Source of the DNA: Ruminococcus sp.
Lineage (GTDB): Bacteria; Bacillota; Clostridia; Oscillospirales; Ruminococcaceae
Reading direction: 5' to 3'
DNA: 9,705 nt
NCBI GenBank assembly: GCA_003446315.1
Contig: DMBA01000043.1
Location: forward strand, 1 to 9,705
The number at the start of each line of letters is the position of its first letter. Within the stretch, counting starts at the first letter, position 1. Below, in pieces: positions 1 to 7,499 of this stretch. The notes under the pieces were generated by a model that saw only the letters and a program-made list of their open reading frames with translations, ran no database searches and was not told the origin of the DNA. The translations under genes and the position numbers were made by a program.

Positions 1-1
1 T

Positions 2-44
2 AGGGCTCTGCCCTAAGAACCCGCGAGCTTTTGAAAAAGCTCGC
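2..44. repeat. Palindromic intergenic element (two adjacent hairpins)
   Basis: Two inverted repeats sit side by side. The first has arms AGGGC and GCCCT around TCT (2-14). The second has perfect 10-nt arms, GCGAGCTTTT and AAAAGCTCGC, separated by GA (23-44). No long T-tract follows, so this is not an obvious terminator; the real terminator starts at 91. From general memory of Ruminococcus-like genomes, similar hairpin pairs occur in many intergenic spaces, which would make this a REP-like repeat. That multi-copy status is not testable from one window. Confidence 0.5.
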
Positions 45-90
45 CCAAAACTTTTGATTTGACATCACCGGAAGTTTCTCGACAGACTGA

Positions 91-129
91 GATGCTGTAC
101 AGTCCGATGATTGTACGGCATCTTTTTTT
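91..129 (+). terminator. Intrinsic terminator of the upstream gene
   Basis: An 11-bp stem has arms GATGCTGTACA (91-101) and TGTACGGCATC (112-122) with one G-U pair. The loop is 10 nt and seven T follow directly (123-129). An extra A-T pair can be added at the base. It should end a plus-strand transcript entering from the left; that gene is outside the window. Confidence 0.85.
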
Positions 130-367
130 CGTGAACATTTATCAGATGAAATATGAATATAATATTAACATTATATAAAAATTGATAATTATGTATAATA
201 TTCGACATTATTCGACAAATATAAACAAATCGCAAAATAAATGGTTTATCTGTCCGTTTTTTGTCTTCATAAGGTCTTTCATCTTCGATTCGCATATTCG
301 TTCGCATCCTTCGATGCATTTTTTTCAAGTAAGCAAGTGCGTTTTGTGTATATTTTCAGCCAGCCTA
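130..367. other. AT-rich intergenic region, no gene seen
   Basis: This stretch is strongly AT-rich. The short open frames that cross it on both strands have no Shine-Dalgarno and no recognisable protein. Visible details are a direct repeat ATTCGACA at 200-207 and 210-217, and a small hairpin with arms GCATC and GATGC (304-317) followed closely by seven T (319-325). The hairpin could be a weak terminator. Otherwise it reads as upstream DNA of the promoter at 368. Confidence 0.6.
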
Positions 368-396
368 TTGACAATTGTCTTAAAAAGTGATATAAT
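368..396 (+). promoter_or_regulatory. Perfect consensus sigma-A promoter
   Basis: The -35 box TTGACA (368-373) and the -10 box TATAAT (391-396) both match consensus exactly and are 17 nt apart. Transcription should start near 402-404. The 10-bp palindrome GACAATTGTC (370-379) overlaps the -35 box and could be a repressor site, though it may be chance. The next plus-strand gene is the giant surface protein at 614, so this is its likely promoter. Confidence 0.85.
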
Positions 397-402
397 TAAC
401 TC

Positions 403-613
403 ACGCTACTGATTATTATATTTACTTCAATAATATGAAAAATCAGTATGAATCCTTTGCGGAATGCATTCGGACATGGATGCTGCGCAGACAACAGACA
501 TCCTTTCAGCGCATGTCTCCGGCTGACTGCTCACTGTGTTTTTCATCCGGATCATGTAAGGAATCTTGTCTGAAAAATTTATTCTCGTCATCACGGAAAA
601 AGGAGGATGTATC
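403..613 (+). promoter_or_regulatory. Long 5' leader of the giant-protein transcript
   Basis: About 210 nt separate the predicted transcription start from the start codon. A hairpin forms near the 5' end: ACTGATT (408-414) pairs with AATCAGT (441-447) and the inner ATTAT (415-419) with ATAAT (430-434). From about 440 the base composition moves from very AT-rich to roughly even GC, and further pairings are possible, such as the ATCCGGAT palindrome near 545-552. I match no known riboswitch core. Two short open frames inside it (from 435 and 448) have no Shine-Dalgarno. The leader may be regulatory or stabilising, or contain an inserted repeat. Confidence 0.45.
600..606 (+). promoter_or_regulatory. 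Ribosome binding site that fixes the start at 614
   Basis: AAGGAGG lies 7 nt before the ATG at 614. An earlier in-frame ATG at 566 has no such site and would put 16 non-signal residues before the basic n-region. The start at 614 gives a normal signal peptide directly, so it is preferred. Confidence 0.9.
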
Positions 614-3600
614 ATGGATCACAAAAGATCACTGAAATGGACGATTGCCGGTATTCTGGCGGTTGTCGCGGTAGCAGGTACACAGCCTGCAAACGTCGGG
701 GGGATCTCAAAGTTCGCTCCGATCATGGCAAGTGCGGCTGATGAAGTGACTGCCGATCAGCTCAAAATCAATGACAAAGCGTATACCGTCACAGACGGCG
801 CGCTCAGCGCAGACGCAATTGCTGAAATCGGTGCAGAGGATGACCTCACCATCCAATTGCAGGCGAATGTGGAAATCAATGATCTCGGTACGCTTCTTGA
901 CCTCTCCAAGCATCAGAACATCAAAGTCGAATTCAACGGTTTCACACTCACTACTTCCAAAAGATTCAATTTCTACAACACTGTTCCCGAAGGTCAGGAG
1001 CCTTGCACACGCACGATCACGTTCAGCGGTTCCAAAAAGGCTGCATCGAAGCTCGTTTCAACCATTCGAGGCAATGCAATGATGGGTCTTTATGACACGA
1101 ACGGCAGCACTTATGATAAGCTGGTCGTCAACTTCGAACAGAGTATCAATGTGGATGTTCCGGAAAGCTATGCGGTTCTCGTCAACTGCCAGAACGGTCA
1201 TAAAGCCAGAGACATCACCGTGAATATCGGCGGTTCGTCCTCTGCGACCATTAAATCCAAATTCGGTCTGTATGTCAACGGAACGGTCAATGTTGTGCCG
1301 GATGAGGCTGCCGGTGAATCCCCTGCTACATTCAATATCATGAAGTCTGCAAAGATTCAGGATGTGGATAATACGCAATCTGTGATCTATCAGGCAGGAT
1401 ACAGCCTGTTCCGTATTTCCGGCGGTACGCTGACCGGCGGCAGTGCGGTCTATTCAAAGCAGGGTCTTCTTGAAATCACAGGCGGCACGCTGACCGCAAA
1501 AGGCGAAGCGGCTGCTTATACGCCCAACGGAGACGGCTCAAATACGACCGGCGATGCGATCGTAGTTGAAGATAATGACCGCTATCTTGTGCGTCCGAAG
1601 GTCACGATCTCCGGCGGCACAATCAGCTCTGAGAATGCAAAGGCAATTGCAGCATATAAAGCAGTCAACCTGGTCGAAAGCAGCGAAGAACCTGACGTTT
1701 CGATCGCTGTCACAGGCGGCGCATTCAAAGAACAGGGGCAGCCCGCTGATGTCAGTGCCTATTATGCGGATAACGGCATCACCTATATTACTGATGATAA
1801 CGGAAAACTCTACAATGCTTCCGAAGTCGTGATTGAAGCGACAAGCGCCCAGGGCGTAAAAACCTATTTAACTTCCATTACCGGTCCGAGCAGCAACACG
1901 ACATATAAACTGCTGAAGGATGTCACTGCAAAAGCACGCATTGCACCCGGAATTCTGGTCTCTGATTTCACAATTGATCTGAACGGTCATACACTGACTT
2001 CCAATGCATCTGACTGTGCATTCCTTCTGACACGCGGCGGTACTGCAGCCTCGCACAAAACCTTCAAAATTATCAATTCTGCCGATGAAGAAGGCACAGT
2101 CATTACAAATGTCACCGATGAATCCCATTGTGCAATTTCGACTTCCGGTTCCTATAATGATGTCACGATCGGCGAAAACGTGAAGTTCAAGGGCGATGTC
2201 GGTATGCTCGGTAAAAACCAGACACTCGATGTCTACGGAACAATCTCCTCGGACGGCAGCTTTGCCGTTGCGACAAACGGTTCTTCCACAGATAATTCGA
2301 AGATCAATATCCATGACGGCGCTTACCTCGAATCGGAAGCAGTTGCGATTTATCAGCCGGCTCAGAATACGGAATTGAATATCGAAGGCGGCACCATTAC
2401 GGCACAGACTGCCGTTTATGTGAAATCCGGTTCGGTTCAAATCAGCGGCGGCACACTCCACGCAACCGGCGCACAGGCAGATTATCAATACTACGGAAGC
2501 GGCTGCTATTCTACCGGTGACGCTTTGGTTCTGGAAGCTTCCAGCAACGGCTATCATGCTGCACCGACTGCAACGATCACCGGCGGTTCCTTCATTTCCG
2601 ATCATGCACAGTCAATCGGTGTTTATCAGTATGAACAGTCACCGTTTGAAAAACCGGAGCCTGAAATCACCGGCGGTGCTTTCTCCGATCAGGATCCCGA
2701 ATCATTCGCTCCGGTCGGATATAAAGTGGAGCTTGACAGCGAAACCGGTTTGTATCAGCTCGTGGAAGATACGGAAATCTATATCGTATCGTTCGGCAAA
2801 AACGGCGGATCCGGCAAAATGTCCAATATCAAGGGCAGATATAACGAAACCGTCACGCTGCCGGATTGCGGATTCACTGCACCTGCTGAAAAGAAGTTCG
2901 TCGGCTGGGAAATTGACGGCGAAATCTATCAGCCCGGCGATGAACTCTCCCTGACAGAAGACATTTCGGTCAGCGCAGTCTGGGAAGATGCGAAACTGCG
3001 TCAGTCCATCGAATTCGATGACACCAAGATCGAAAAGATCTTCGGCGATGCTGATTTTGCGTTCAGCCCGATCGGTGCACAGACAGAAGTCACCTATGAA
3101 AGCAGTGATCCGGCTGTCGCTGCCGTTGCTGCTGACGGTACCGTGACAATCGTCGGTGCAGGTGAAGCGGTCATTACGGCTACTGCTGCCGAAACAGATG
3201 AATATTTCTCCGCTTCTGCAAAGTATAAGCTCGTTGTCGATAAGGCACAGATCACTGTTTCTGCTGCACTTTCCGACTGGGCTTACGGTGCGGAACCGAA
3301 TACTGTTGTCATTACCGGTAACAGCGGCAATGCTGAGCCTGTCATCGAATATAAGGCTGCCGATGCAGATGACAGCGCCTATTCGCAGACTGTCCCGACA
3401 ACTGCCGGTCAGTATGCAGTCAAAGTCACGATCCCCGAAACTGCAAATTATTACGGCGGTACTGCGGAAACAACATTTGCGATTCAGCGTGCACTTCCGA
3501 ATGCCGTTGTGACACCGGCAGATGCGCTTGTCTATACCGGCGAACCGCAGGCACTGTTTACCAATGCTTCCACCGAAGACGGCACGGTCATGTTCAGTAC

Positions 3601-6600
3601 AGATAATGGCGATACATGGTCTGATGTCATCCCCACCGGTACGGATGCAGGCATTTATACCGTTCTTTATAAGGTTGACGGCGAAGATACCAATTTTGAG
3701 GATACCGAACCCGCTGAATTGCATATCTCCATCGCTCAGGCAGAGAATTCATGGACAGCCGAACCCGCTGCAATCGCTGATCTCGTTTATCAGGCGGCTG
3801 CACAGGATCTGGTGACCGGCGGAATCGCTGCGGGCGGTACTGTGCTCTACAAGCTCGGCGAAGACGGTGAATATGCCGAAACGATCCCGGCTGTCAGCGA
3901 TGCGGGTACATATACCGTTTATTATAAGGTCACCGGCAATCAGAATTATTCCGATATTCCGGAACAGAGCTTTACCATTCAGGTCGCTGCAAAGAGCGTC
4001 ACACCGGTGCTGAATGAAACGTCCTTTGTCTATGACGGCACTGAGAAACTGCCGGTTGTCTCGCTCGAAGGCATCATTGACGGCGATGTCTGCGCGTTTA
4101 CCGATAACTGCATTGCACAGACGGAAGTCGGCACATATACTGTGACTGTCTCTGATCTGACAAATCCGAATTATCAGCTTGCTGCGGCTGATCTCTCGTT
4201 CGAGATCACTTCCGCAGATGCCGCTTGCACAGTAACCGGTGCAGACGGACTCATCTATAATGGTTCCGAGCAGATCCTTGCTGCGGCAGAAAGCGTCAGC
4301 GGCGGAACAGTCGTCTACAGTCTTGACGGCGAAAACTGGTCAGAAACCGCGCCGGCTGCTGCAAATGCCGGTACATATACCGTTTACTATAAAGTCATTG
4401 GCGATGCAAACCACAATGATACTGCGCCTGATACGGTGACTGTGAACATCGCGCAGAAAGAAGTCAGCATCGTTTGGGACGGAACGTCCTTCATCTATTC
4501 CGGCAACTCCTGCTGCCCGACTGCTGCTCTGGAAGGCGTTGCGGAAGGCGATGACTGCACGATCACAGGAATCAGCGGTGCTGCATCCGAAGCCGGTACC
4601 TATGAGGCTGCTGTCACCGGTCTTTCCGGCGCAGATGCGGAGAATTATAAACTGCCGGATATTGTTTCCACTTTGTTTACGATCGAAAAGGCTGAGGCTG
4701 ATTATACCGTCACTGCAAATCAGGATCTGGTCTATAACGGCACGGCACAGGCTCTGGTCACATTTACCAGCCCTGACGGCTGCCGGATCATGTATAGCCT
4801 GACAGAAGACGGTATCTTTACAGATAGCCTGCCGGAAGGTCTGAATGCAGGCGATTATATCGTTTACTACTATCTCGACGGCGGAAATGATTTCGAGTCA
4901 ACCGATATCGCCTCGGTTCAGGTAAACATCGCACAGAAAGAAGTGCAGCTCACCTGGAATCCGTCCGAATTCACATATGACGGTGCTGTGCATCAGCCGG
5001 AAGCGATTCCGGAAGGTGTGCTGGACGGCGATGATGTGATCGTCAATATCAGCGGCGGTGCTGCGGATGCCGGCAACTATACTGCGGAAGCCGCCCTCGG
5101 CGGTTCGCTCGCAGATAACTATGTCCTCACCGGTGATACCGAATATGCATTTACCATTCAGCAAGCGGCTTCTAAGATCAGTCTTGCAGTTGCCGAAGGC
5201 CTCGTTTATAACGGTACTGCACAGGCGCTGGTGGATTATGTCGAATTCGATGGCGGCACGCTGCTCTTTAGTCTGGACGGCGAAAACTGGTCTGAGGATC
5301 AGCCCACGGCACTGCATGCAGGTACCTATACCGTTTATTATAAGGTAGACGGCGGCAATAACTATACCGGTACGGAAACCACCAGCTTTGATATCGAGAT
5401 CGCACAGGCGGTTGTCGGTATCGAATGGGGTCAGACAGAGTTTGTTTATAACGGTTCTGAACAGGCTCCGACTGCTTCTGTCACAGGATTGTTCGGCGAT
5501 GACACCTGCACCGCAACTGTTACAGGCGCTGAGACCAATGCCGGCACATATACTGCTGTTGCTTCGGCGCTTTCCAATACAGACTATGCGCTCTCCAATG
5601 ACACCGATGCTGCCTTTACAATTGAGCAGAAAACCGTTGACTTCACATGGGACGAGACACAGCTTGTCTATACCGGCGAAGAAATCGCTCCGAATGTCAT
5701 TCTGAACGGTGTTTTGGACGGCGATGACTGTACAGCAATCGTGAACGGTGCTCAGACAGAACCGGGAACCTATATTGCACAGGTCACCGGTCTGAATAAC
5801 AGCAATTATAAGCTCGGAAACGGCACATCGCAGACTGCATTCTCCATCTATAAAGAAGAATATGTGGTCATCTTCGATGCAAACGGCGGAAGCGGCAGCA
5901 AGATCAAGACCAAGATCGGCGGCGCTTACACCCTGAAGACCTTCGAAGAATATGGTTTTGCTGCACCTGAGCATCAGAAGTTTGCCGGCTGGGATGTCGA
6001 AGGCACTGTCTATCAGGCAGGCGATGAGATCGTCATTTCCGATGTCACGCTCATTAAGGCACTCTGGGAAGATGCAAAACAGTATCAGACTGCGATCGCT
6101 TTCGATGACAATAAGATCGAAAAGACATTCGGTGACGATACCTTCACCAATGAACTGACCGGCGCTGAAACAGCAGTCTCTTACTCCAGCAGCGATCCTT
6201 CTGTTGCGACCGTCGATGAAAACGGCATCGTAACAATCGTTGGCGCGGGTTCTGCTGTCATCACTGCCGATGCAGCGGAAGACGATGCATTCTTCGCTGC
6301 ATCTGCAAGCTATCGCGTTCTCGTTGCAAAAGCAGCGATCACACCGAGCGTCAGCATCACCGGCTGGACAGAAGGCGAAACTGCAAATGCTCCGGTCGTC
6401 ACAGGCAATGACGGCAGCGGTGATGTCACCTTCGCATATAAAGTCAGCGGCGCGGATGATGATACCTATTCGGATGCTGTTCCGGAAACCGCCGGCACCT
6501 ATACCGTCAAGGCGATCATCGCGGAATCTGCAAACTATCAGGGCGGCAGCGCAGAAGCTGATTTCACCATCGCTGAGGCTGCACCGCAGATCCAGGCGGA

Positions 6601-7456
6601 ACTCATCAGTTCGAATACCGTATCCTTCAAGGAAAACATCATGCTCAATTTCTACGCCGATATCGACGCAGAACACGCAGAAGGTGCTTATGTGATCTTC
6701 TCTTACAGCCATTACGGTGAACCGAAGGAAGTGCGCGTGGAACTGAATCCGAATCAGACGCTCAGAAGCGGCGGCAAAACCTACTATGTATTCGGCTGCC
6801 CGCTGTCTGTTGCAGAATTGGCAATTGACGTAAATGCAAAACTGTATCTGGCTGACAGCGATGATGCTGTTTCGGAACAGGTCAGCTCTGTGACCGCTTA
6901 TTGTGAACGTATGCTGGAGAGAAGCTCCACAAACGAAGTCACAAAGAATGCGCTCAAAGCATTGCTCAATTTCGGCGGATATACCCAGATCGCTTTGAAC
7001 CTCAATACCGATAAGCTCGCAAATGAAAACTATCAGAGCGATGTTTCTGATATTACCGCAGAAGTCAGCGGCCAGTTTGTCAAACCGACTGAGAAGATCG
7101 GCGGCGTGCAGTATGCCGGTATGCAGCTCGTGATGCGTGATGCAGTTGTTGCACGGTATGTCTTCCATGTGGATTCCCTCGAAGGTGTCAAGTTCTTTGT
7201 CAACGGCGTTGAAGTGACACCGAAGAAATCCAATAACCTCTATTATATTGATGCAGAACCGGTCAAAGCAATGAATCTGACCAGAGTGAATGAGATCGTT
7301 GTACAGACCGCTGACGGTGATATTTCCTTCAAGCACAGCGCTATGGACTACGCTGACGGTCAGATCAATGGCAACAACGAAGCTATGGCAAATGCAATGA
7401 AGGCAATGTGTGACTATTACAGCAAGGTAAAGGCATACGTTGAAAGCGGCAACTAA
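614..7456 (+). CDS. Giant secreted Ig-repeat and beta-helix surface protein
   Basis: A 2280-residue exported protein of unknown ligand, probably a cell-surface adhesin-like or matrix protein (inference). Residues 1 to about 41 are a signal peptide: basic MDHKRSLKW, a hydrophobic core, and a likely cut near ASA/ADE. Residues about 50-405 and 406-720 are two copies of a beta-helix-like region rich in SGGT/TGGA turns. Residues 721-793 and 1748-1821 are InlB B-repeat (Listeria-Bacteroides) domains, each ending FxGW...W-E-D-A. Each is followed by a Big_2-like domain with an SSDP-V-A core (794-876, 1822-1905) and an MBG-like domain (877-960, 1906-1989). Between these cassettes lie ten MBG/YDG-type repeats (961-1747). 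Residues 1990-2280 form a separate C-terminal domain. There is no LPxTG, dockerin, SLH repeat or C-terminal membrane helix, and no catalytic motif was recognised. Domain names rest on motif recognition, not a search. The next gene is a 31-codon ORF in the same transcript. Confidence 0.9.
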   Translation: MDHKRSLKWTIAGILAVVAVAGTQPANVGGISKFAPIMASAADEVTADQLKINDKAYTVTDGALSADAIAEIGAEDDLTIQLQANVEINDLGTLLDLSKHQNIKVEFNGFTLTTSKRFNFYNTVPEGQEPCTRTITFSGSKKAASKLVSTIRGNAMMGLYDTNGSTYDKLVVNFEQSINVDVPESYAVLVNCQNGHKARDITVNIGGSSSATIKSKFGLYVNGTVNVVPDEAAGESPATFNIMKSAKIQDVDNTQSVIYQAGYSLFRISGGTLTGGSAVYSKQGLLEITGGTLTAKGEAAAYTPNGDGSNTTGDAIVVEDNDRYLVRPKVTISGGTISSENAKAIAAYKAVNLVESSEEPDVSIAVTGGAFKEQGQPADVSAYYADNGITYITDDNGKLYNASEVVIEATSAQGVKTYLTSITGPSSNTTYKLLKDVTAKARIAPGILVSDFTIDLNGHTLTSNASDCAFLLTRGGTAASHKTFKIINSADEEGTVITNVTDESHCAISTSGSYNDVTIGENVKFKGDVGMLGKNQTLDVYGTISSDGSFAVATNGSSTDNSKINIHDGAYLESEAVAIYQPAQNTELNIEGGTITAQTAVYVKSGSVQISGGTLHATGAQADYQYYGSGCYSTGDALVLEASSNGYHAAPTATITGGSFISDHAQSIGVYQYEQSPFEKPEPEITGGAFSDQDPESFAPVGYKVELDSETGLYQLVEDTEIYIVSFGKNGGSGKMSNIKGRYNETVTLPDCGFTAPAEKKFVGWEIDGEIYQPGDELSLTEDISVSAVWEDAKLRQSIEFDDTKIEKIFGDADFAFSPIGAQTEVTYESSDPAVAAVAADGTVTIVGAGEAVITATAAETDEYFSASAKYKLVVDKAQITVSAALSDWAYGAEPNTVVITGNSGNAEPVIEYKAADADDSAYSQTVPTTAGQYAVKVTIPETANYYGGTAETTFAIQRALPNAVVTPADALVYTGEPQALFTNASTEDGTVMFSTDNGDTWSDVIPTGTDAGIYTVLYKVDGEDTNFEDTEPAELHISIAQAENSWTAEPAAIADLVYQAAAQDLVTGGIAAGGTVLYKLGEDGEYAETIPAVSDAGTYTVYYKVTGNQNYSDIPEQSFTIQVAAKSVTPVLNETSFVYDGTEKLPVVSLEGIIDGDVCAFTDNCIAQTEVGTYTVTVSDLTNPNYQLAAADLSFEITSADAACTVTGADGLIYNGSEQILAAAESVSGGTVVYSLDGENWSETAPAAANAGTYTVYYKVIGDANHNDTAPDTVTVNIAQKEVSIVWDGTSFIYSGNSCCPTAALEGVAEGDDCTITGISGAASEAGTYEAAVTGLSGADAENYKLPDIVSTLFTIEKAEADYTVTANQDLVYNGTAQALVTFTSPDGCRIMYSLTEDGIFTDSLPEGLNAGDYIVYYYLDGGNDFESTDIASVQVNIAQKEVQLTWNPSEFTYDGAVHQPEAIPEGVLDGDDVIVNISGGAADAGNYTAEAALGGSLADNYVLTGDTEYAFTIQQAASKISLAVAEGLVYNGTAQALVDYVEFDGGTLLFSLDGENWSEDQPTALHAGTYTVYYKVDGGNNYTGTETTSFDIEIAQAVVGIEWGQTEFVYNGSEQAPTASVTGLFGDDTCTATVTGAETNAGTYTAVASALSNTDYALSNDTDAAFTIEQKTVDFTWDETQLVYTGEEIAPNVILNGVLDGDDCTAIVNGAQTEPGTYIAQVTGLNNSNYKLGNGTSQTAFSIYKEEYVVIFDANGGSGSKIKTKIGGAYTLKTFEEYGFAAPEHQKFAGWDVEGTVYQAGDEIVISDVTLIKALWEDAKQYQTAIAFDDNKIEKTFGDDTFTNELTGAETAVSYSSSDPSVATVDENGIVTIVGAGSAVITADAAEDDAFFAASASYRVLVAKAAITPSVSITGWTEGETANAPVVTGNDGSGDVTFAYKVSGADDDTYSDAVPETAGTYTVKAIIAESANYQGGSAEADFTIAEAAPQIQAELISSNTVSFKENIMLNFYADIDAEHAEGAYVIFSYSHYGEPKEVRVELNPNQTLRSGGKTYYVFGCPLSVAELAIDVNAKLYLADSDDAVSEQVSSVTAYCERMLERSSTNEVTKNALKALLNFGGYTQIALNLNTDKLANENYQSDVSDITAEVSGQFVKPTEKIGGVQYAGMQLVMRDAVVARYVFHVDSLEGVKFFVNGVEVTPKKSNNLYYIDAEPVKAMNLTRVNEIVVQTADGDISFKHSAMDYADGQINGNNEAMANAMKAMCDYYSKVKAYVESGN
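761..2773 (+). repeat. Tandemly duplicated beta-helix-like module (within CDS)
   Basis: Two divergent copies, 761-1828 and 1829-2773 (residues about 50-405 and 406-720), follow the same order. Each has an early N/D-L-NGFTLT or NGHTLT segment, then a ladder of short beta strands with SGGT, EGGT and TGGT turns, then a TGDA-(I/L)-V-(V/L)-E segment (residues near 310 and 635), then an ISGGT or ITGGS turn and a closing TGGAF. The ladder pattern suits a right-handed beta-helix of the pectate-lyase-like kind, but no catalytic set could be identified, so binding or structure is more likely than catalysis. Confidence 0.65.
2774..3493 (+). repeat. First InlB-B / Big_2 / MBG cassette (within CDS)
   Basis: Residues 721-960. 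The order is InlB B-repeat (V-S-F-G-K-N-G-G-S-G, later KFVGW and VWEDA), Big_2-like domain (FDDTKIEKIFGD, then YESSDPAVAAV, GAGEAVITATAA), and an MBG-like domain (YGAEP..., TAGQYAVKV). A second cassette of the same order starts 3.08 kb downstream, judged from the matching WEDA codons at 2981 and 6065. Confidence 0.75.
3494..5854 (+). repeat. Array of ten MBG/YDG-type Ig-like repeats (within CDS)
   Basis: Ten units of about 73-83 residues. Unit ends fall near 3742, 3988, 4216, 4456, 4693, 4936, 5167, 5410, 5629 and 5854. Two kinds can be told apart. Type A carries GT(V/L)xYSLDGENW-like and AGTYTVYYKV motifs. Type B carries a W-x-x-T-x-F-x-Y-x-G start, an EGV-x-x-GDDCT-like motif and NY-x-L near its end. 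The order is A A B A B A B A B B, so the middle is a strict A-B alternation. Such domains normally form elongated extracellular stalks. Confidence 0.8.
5855..6580 (+). repeat. Second InlB-B / Big_2 / MBG cassette (within CDS)
   Basis: Residues 1748-1989, a divergent copy of the cassette at 2774-3493 in the same order. Matching landmarks are FDANGGSGS, QKFAGW and LWEDA; then FDDNKIEKTFGD, YSSSDPSVATV and GAGSAVITADAA; then TAGTYTVKAIIAESANYQGG. DNA similarity is clear around the WEDA and DDxKIEK codons, so a segmental duplication is the simplest origin. Confidence 0.75.
6581..7453 (+). other. C-terminal domain of the giant protein (unnamed)
   Basis: Residues 1990-2280 differ from the Ig repeats. 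The first half has beta-type sequence (VSFKENIMLNFYADI, YVIFSYSHYGEP, TYYVFGCPLSVAEL). A helical segment follows (VTAYCERMLERSS, VTKNALKALLNFGGYTQ), then LNTDKLANENY, a second beta-rich part, and a helical end (NEAMANAMKAMCDYYSKVKAYV). From general knowledge, a domain of this pattern recurs at the C-terminus of large repeat-rich secreted proteins of gut Clostridia, but I know no functional name for it. It takes the place where an anchor or dockerin would be expected. Confidence 0.5.
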
Positions 7457-7480
7457 TTGACTGATTCTGAATGTCAACGG

Positions 7481-7489
7481 AAAGGAGGG
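7481..7489 (+). promoter_or_regulatory. Ribosome binding site for the 31-codon ORF
   Basis: AAAGGAGGG lies 10 nt before the ATG at 7500 and 25 nt after the stop of the giant gene. A strong Shine-Dalgarno here is the main reason to accept the small ORF that follows as translated. Confidence 0.75.
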
Positions 7490-7499
7490 CAGAATTGTC

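Noticed and set aside
566..613. An upstream in-frame start for the giant protein at 566
   Set aside because: No Shine-Dalgarno before 566, whereas AAGGAGG lies 7 nt before 614 and the protein from 614 begins with a standard signal peptide.
403..613. A known riboswitch (such as cyclic di-GMP class I) in the long leader
   Set aside because: I could not find the conserved core motifs of the riboswitch classes I know.
435..635. A 66-codon plus-strand frame overlapping the start of the giant gene
   Set aside because: No Shine-Dalgarno, overlaps the real start in another frame, and shows no recognisable protein.
3494..5854. A CRISPR array or tandem DNA repeat
   Set aside because: The periodicity is in the protein and divergent at DNA level, with an uninterrupted reading frame; there are no short identical repeats with spacers.
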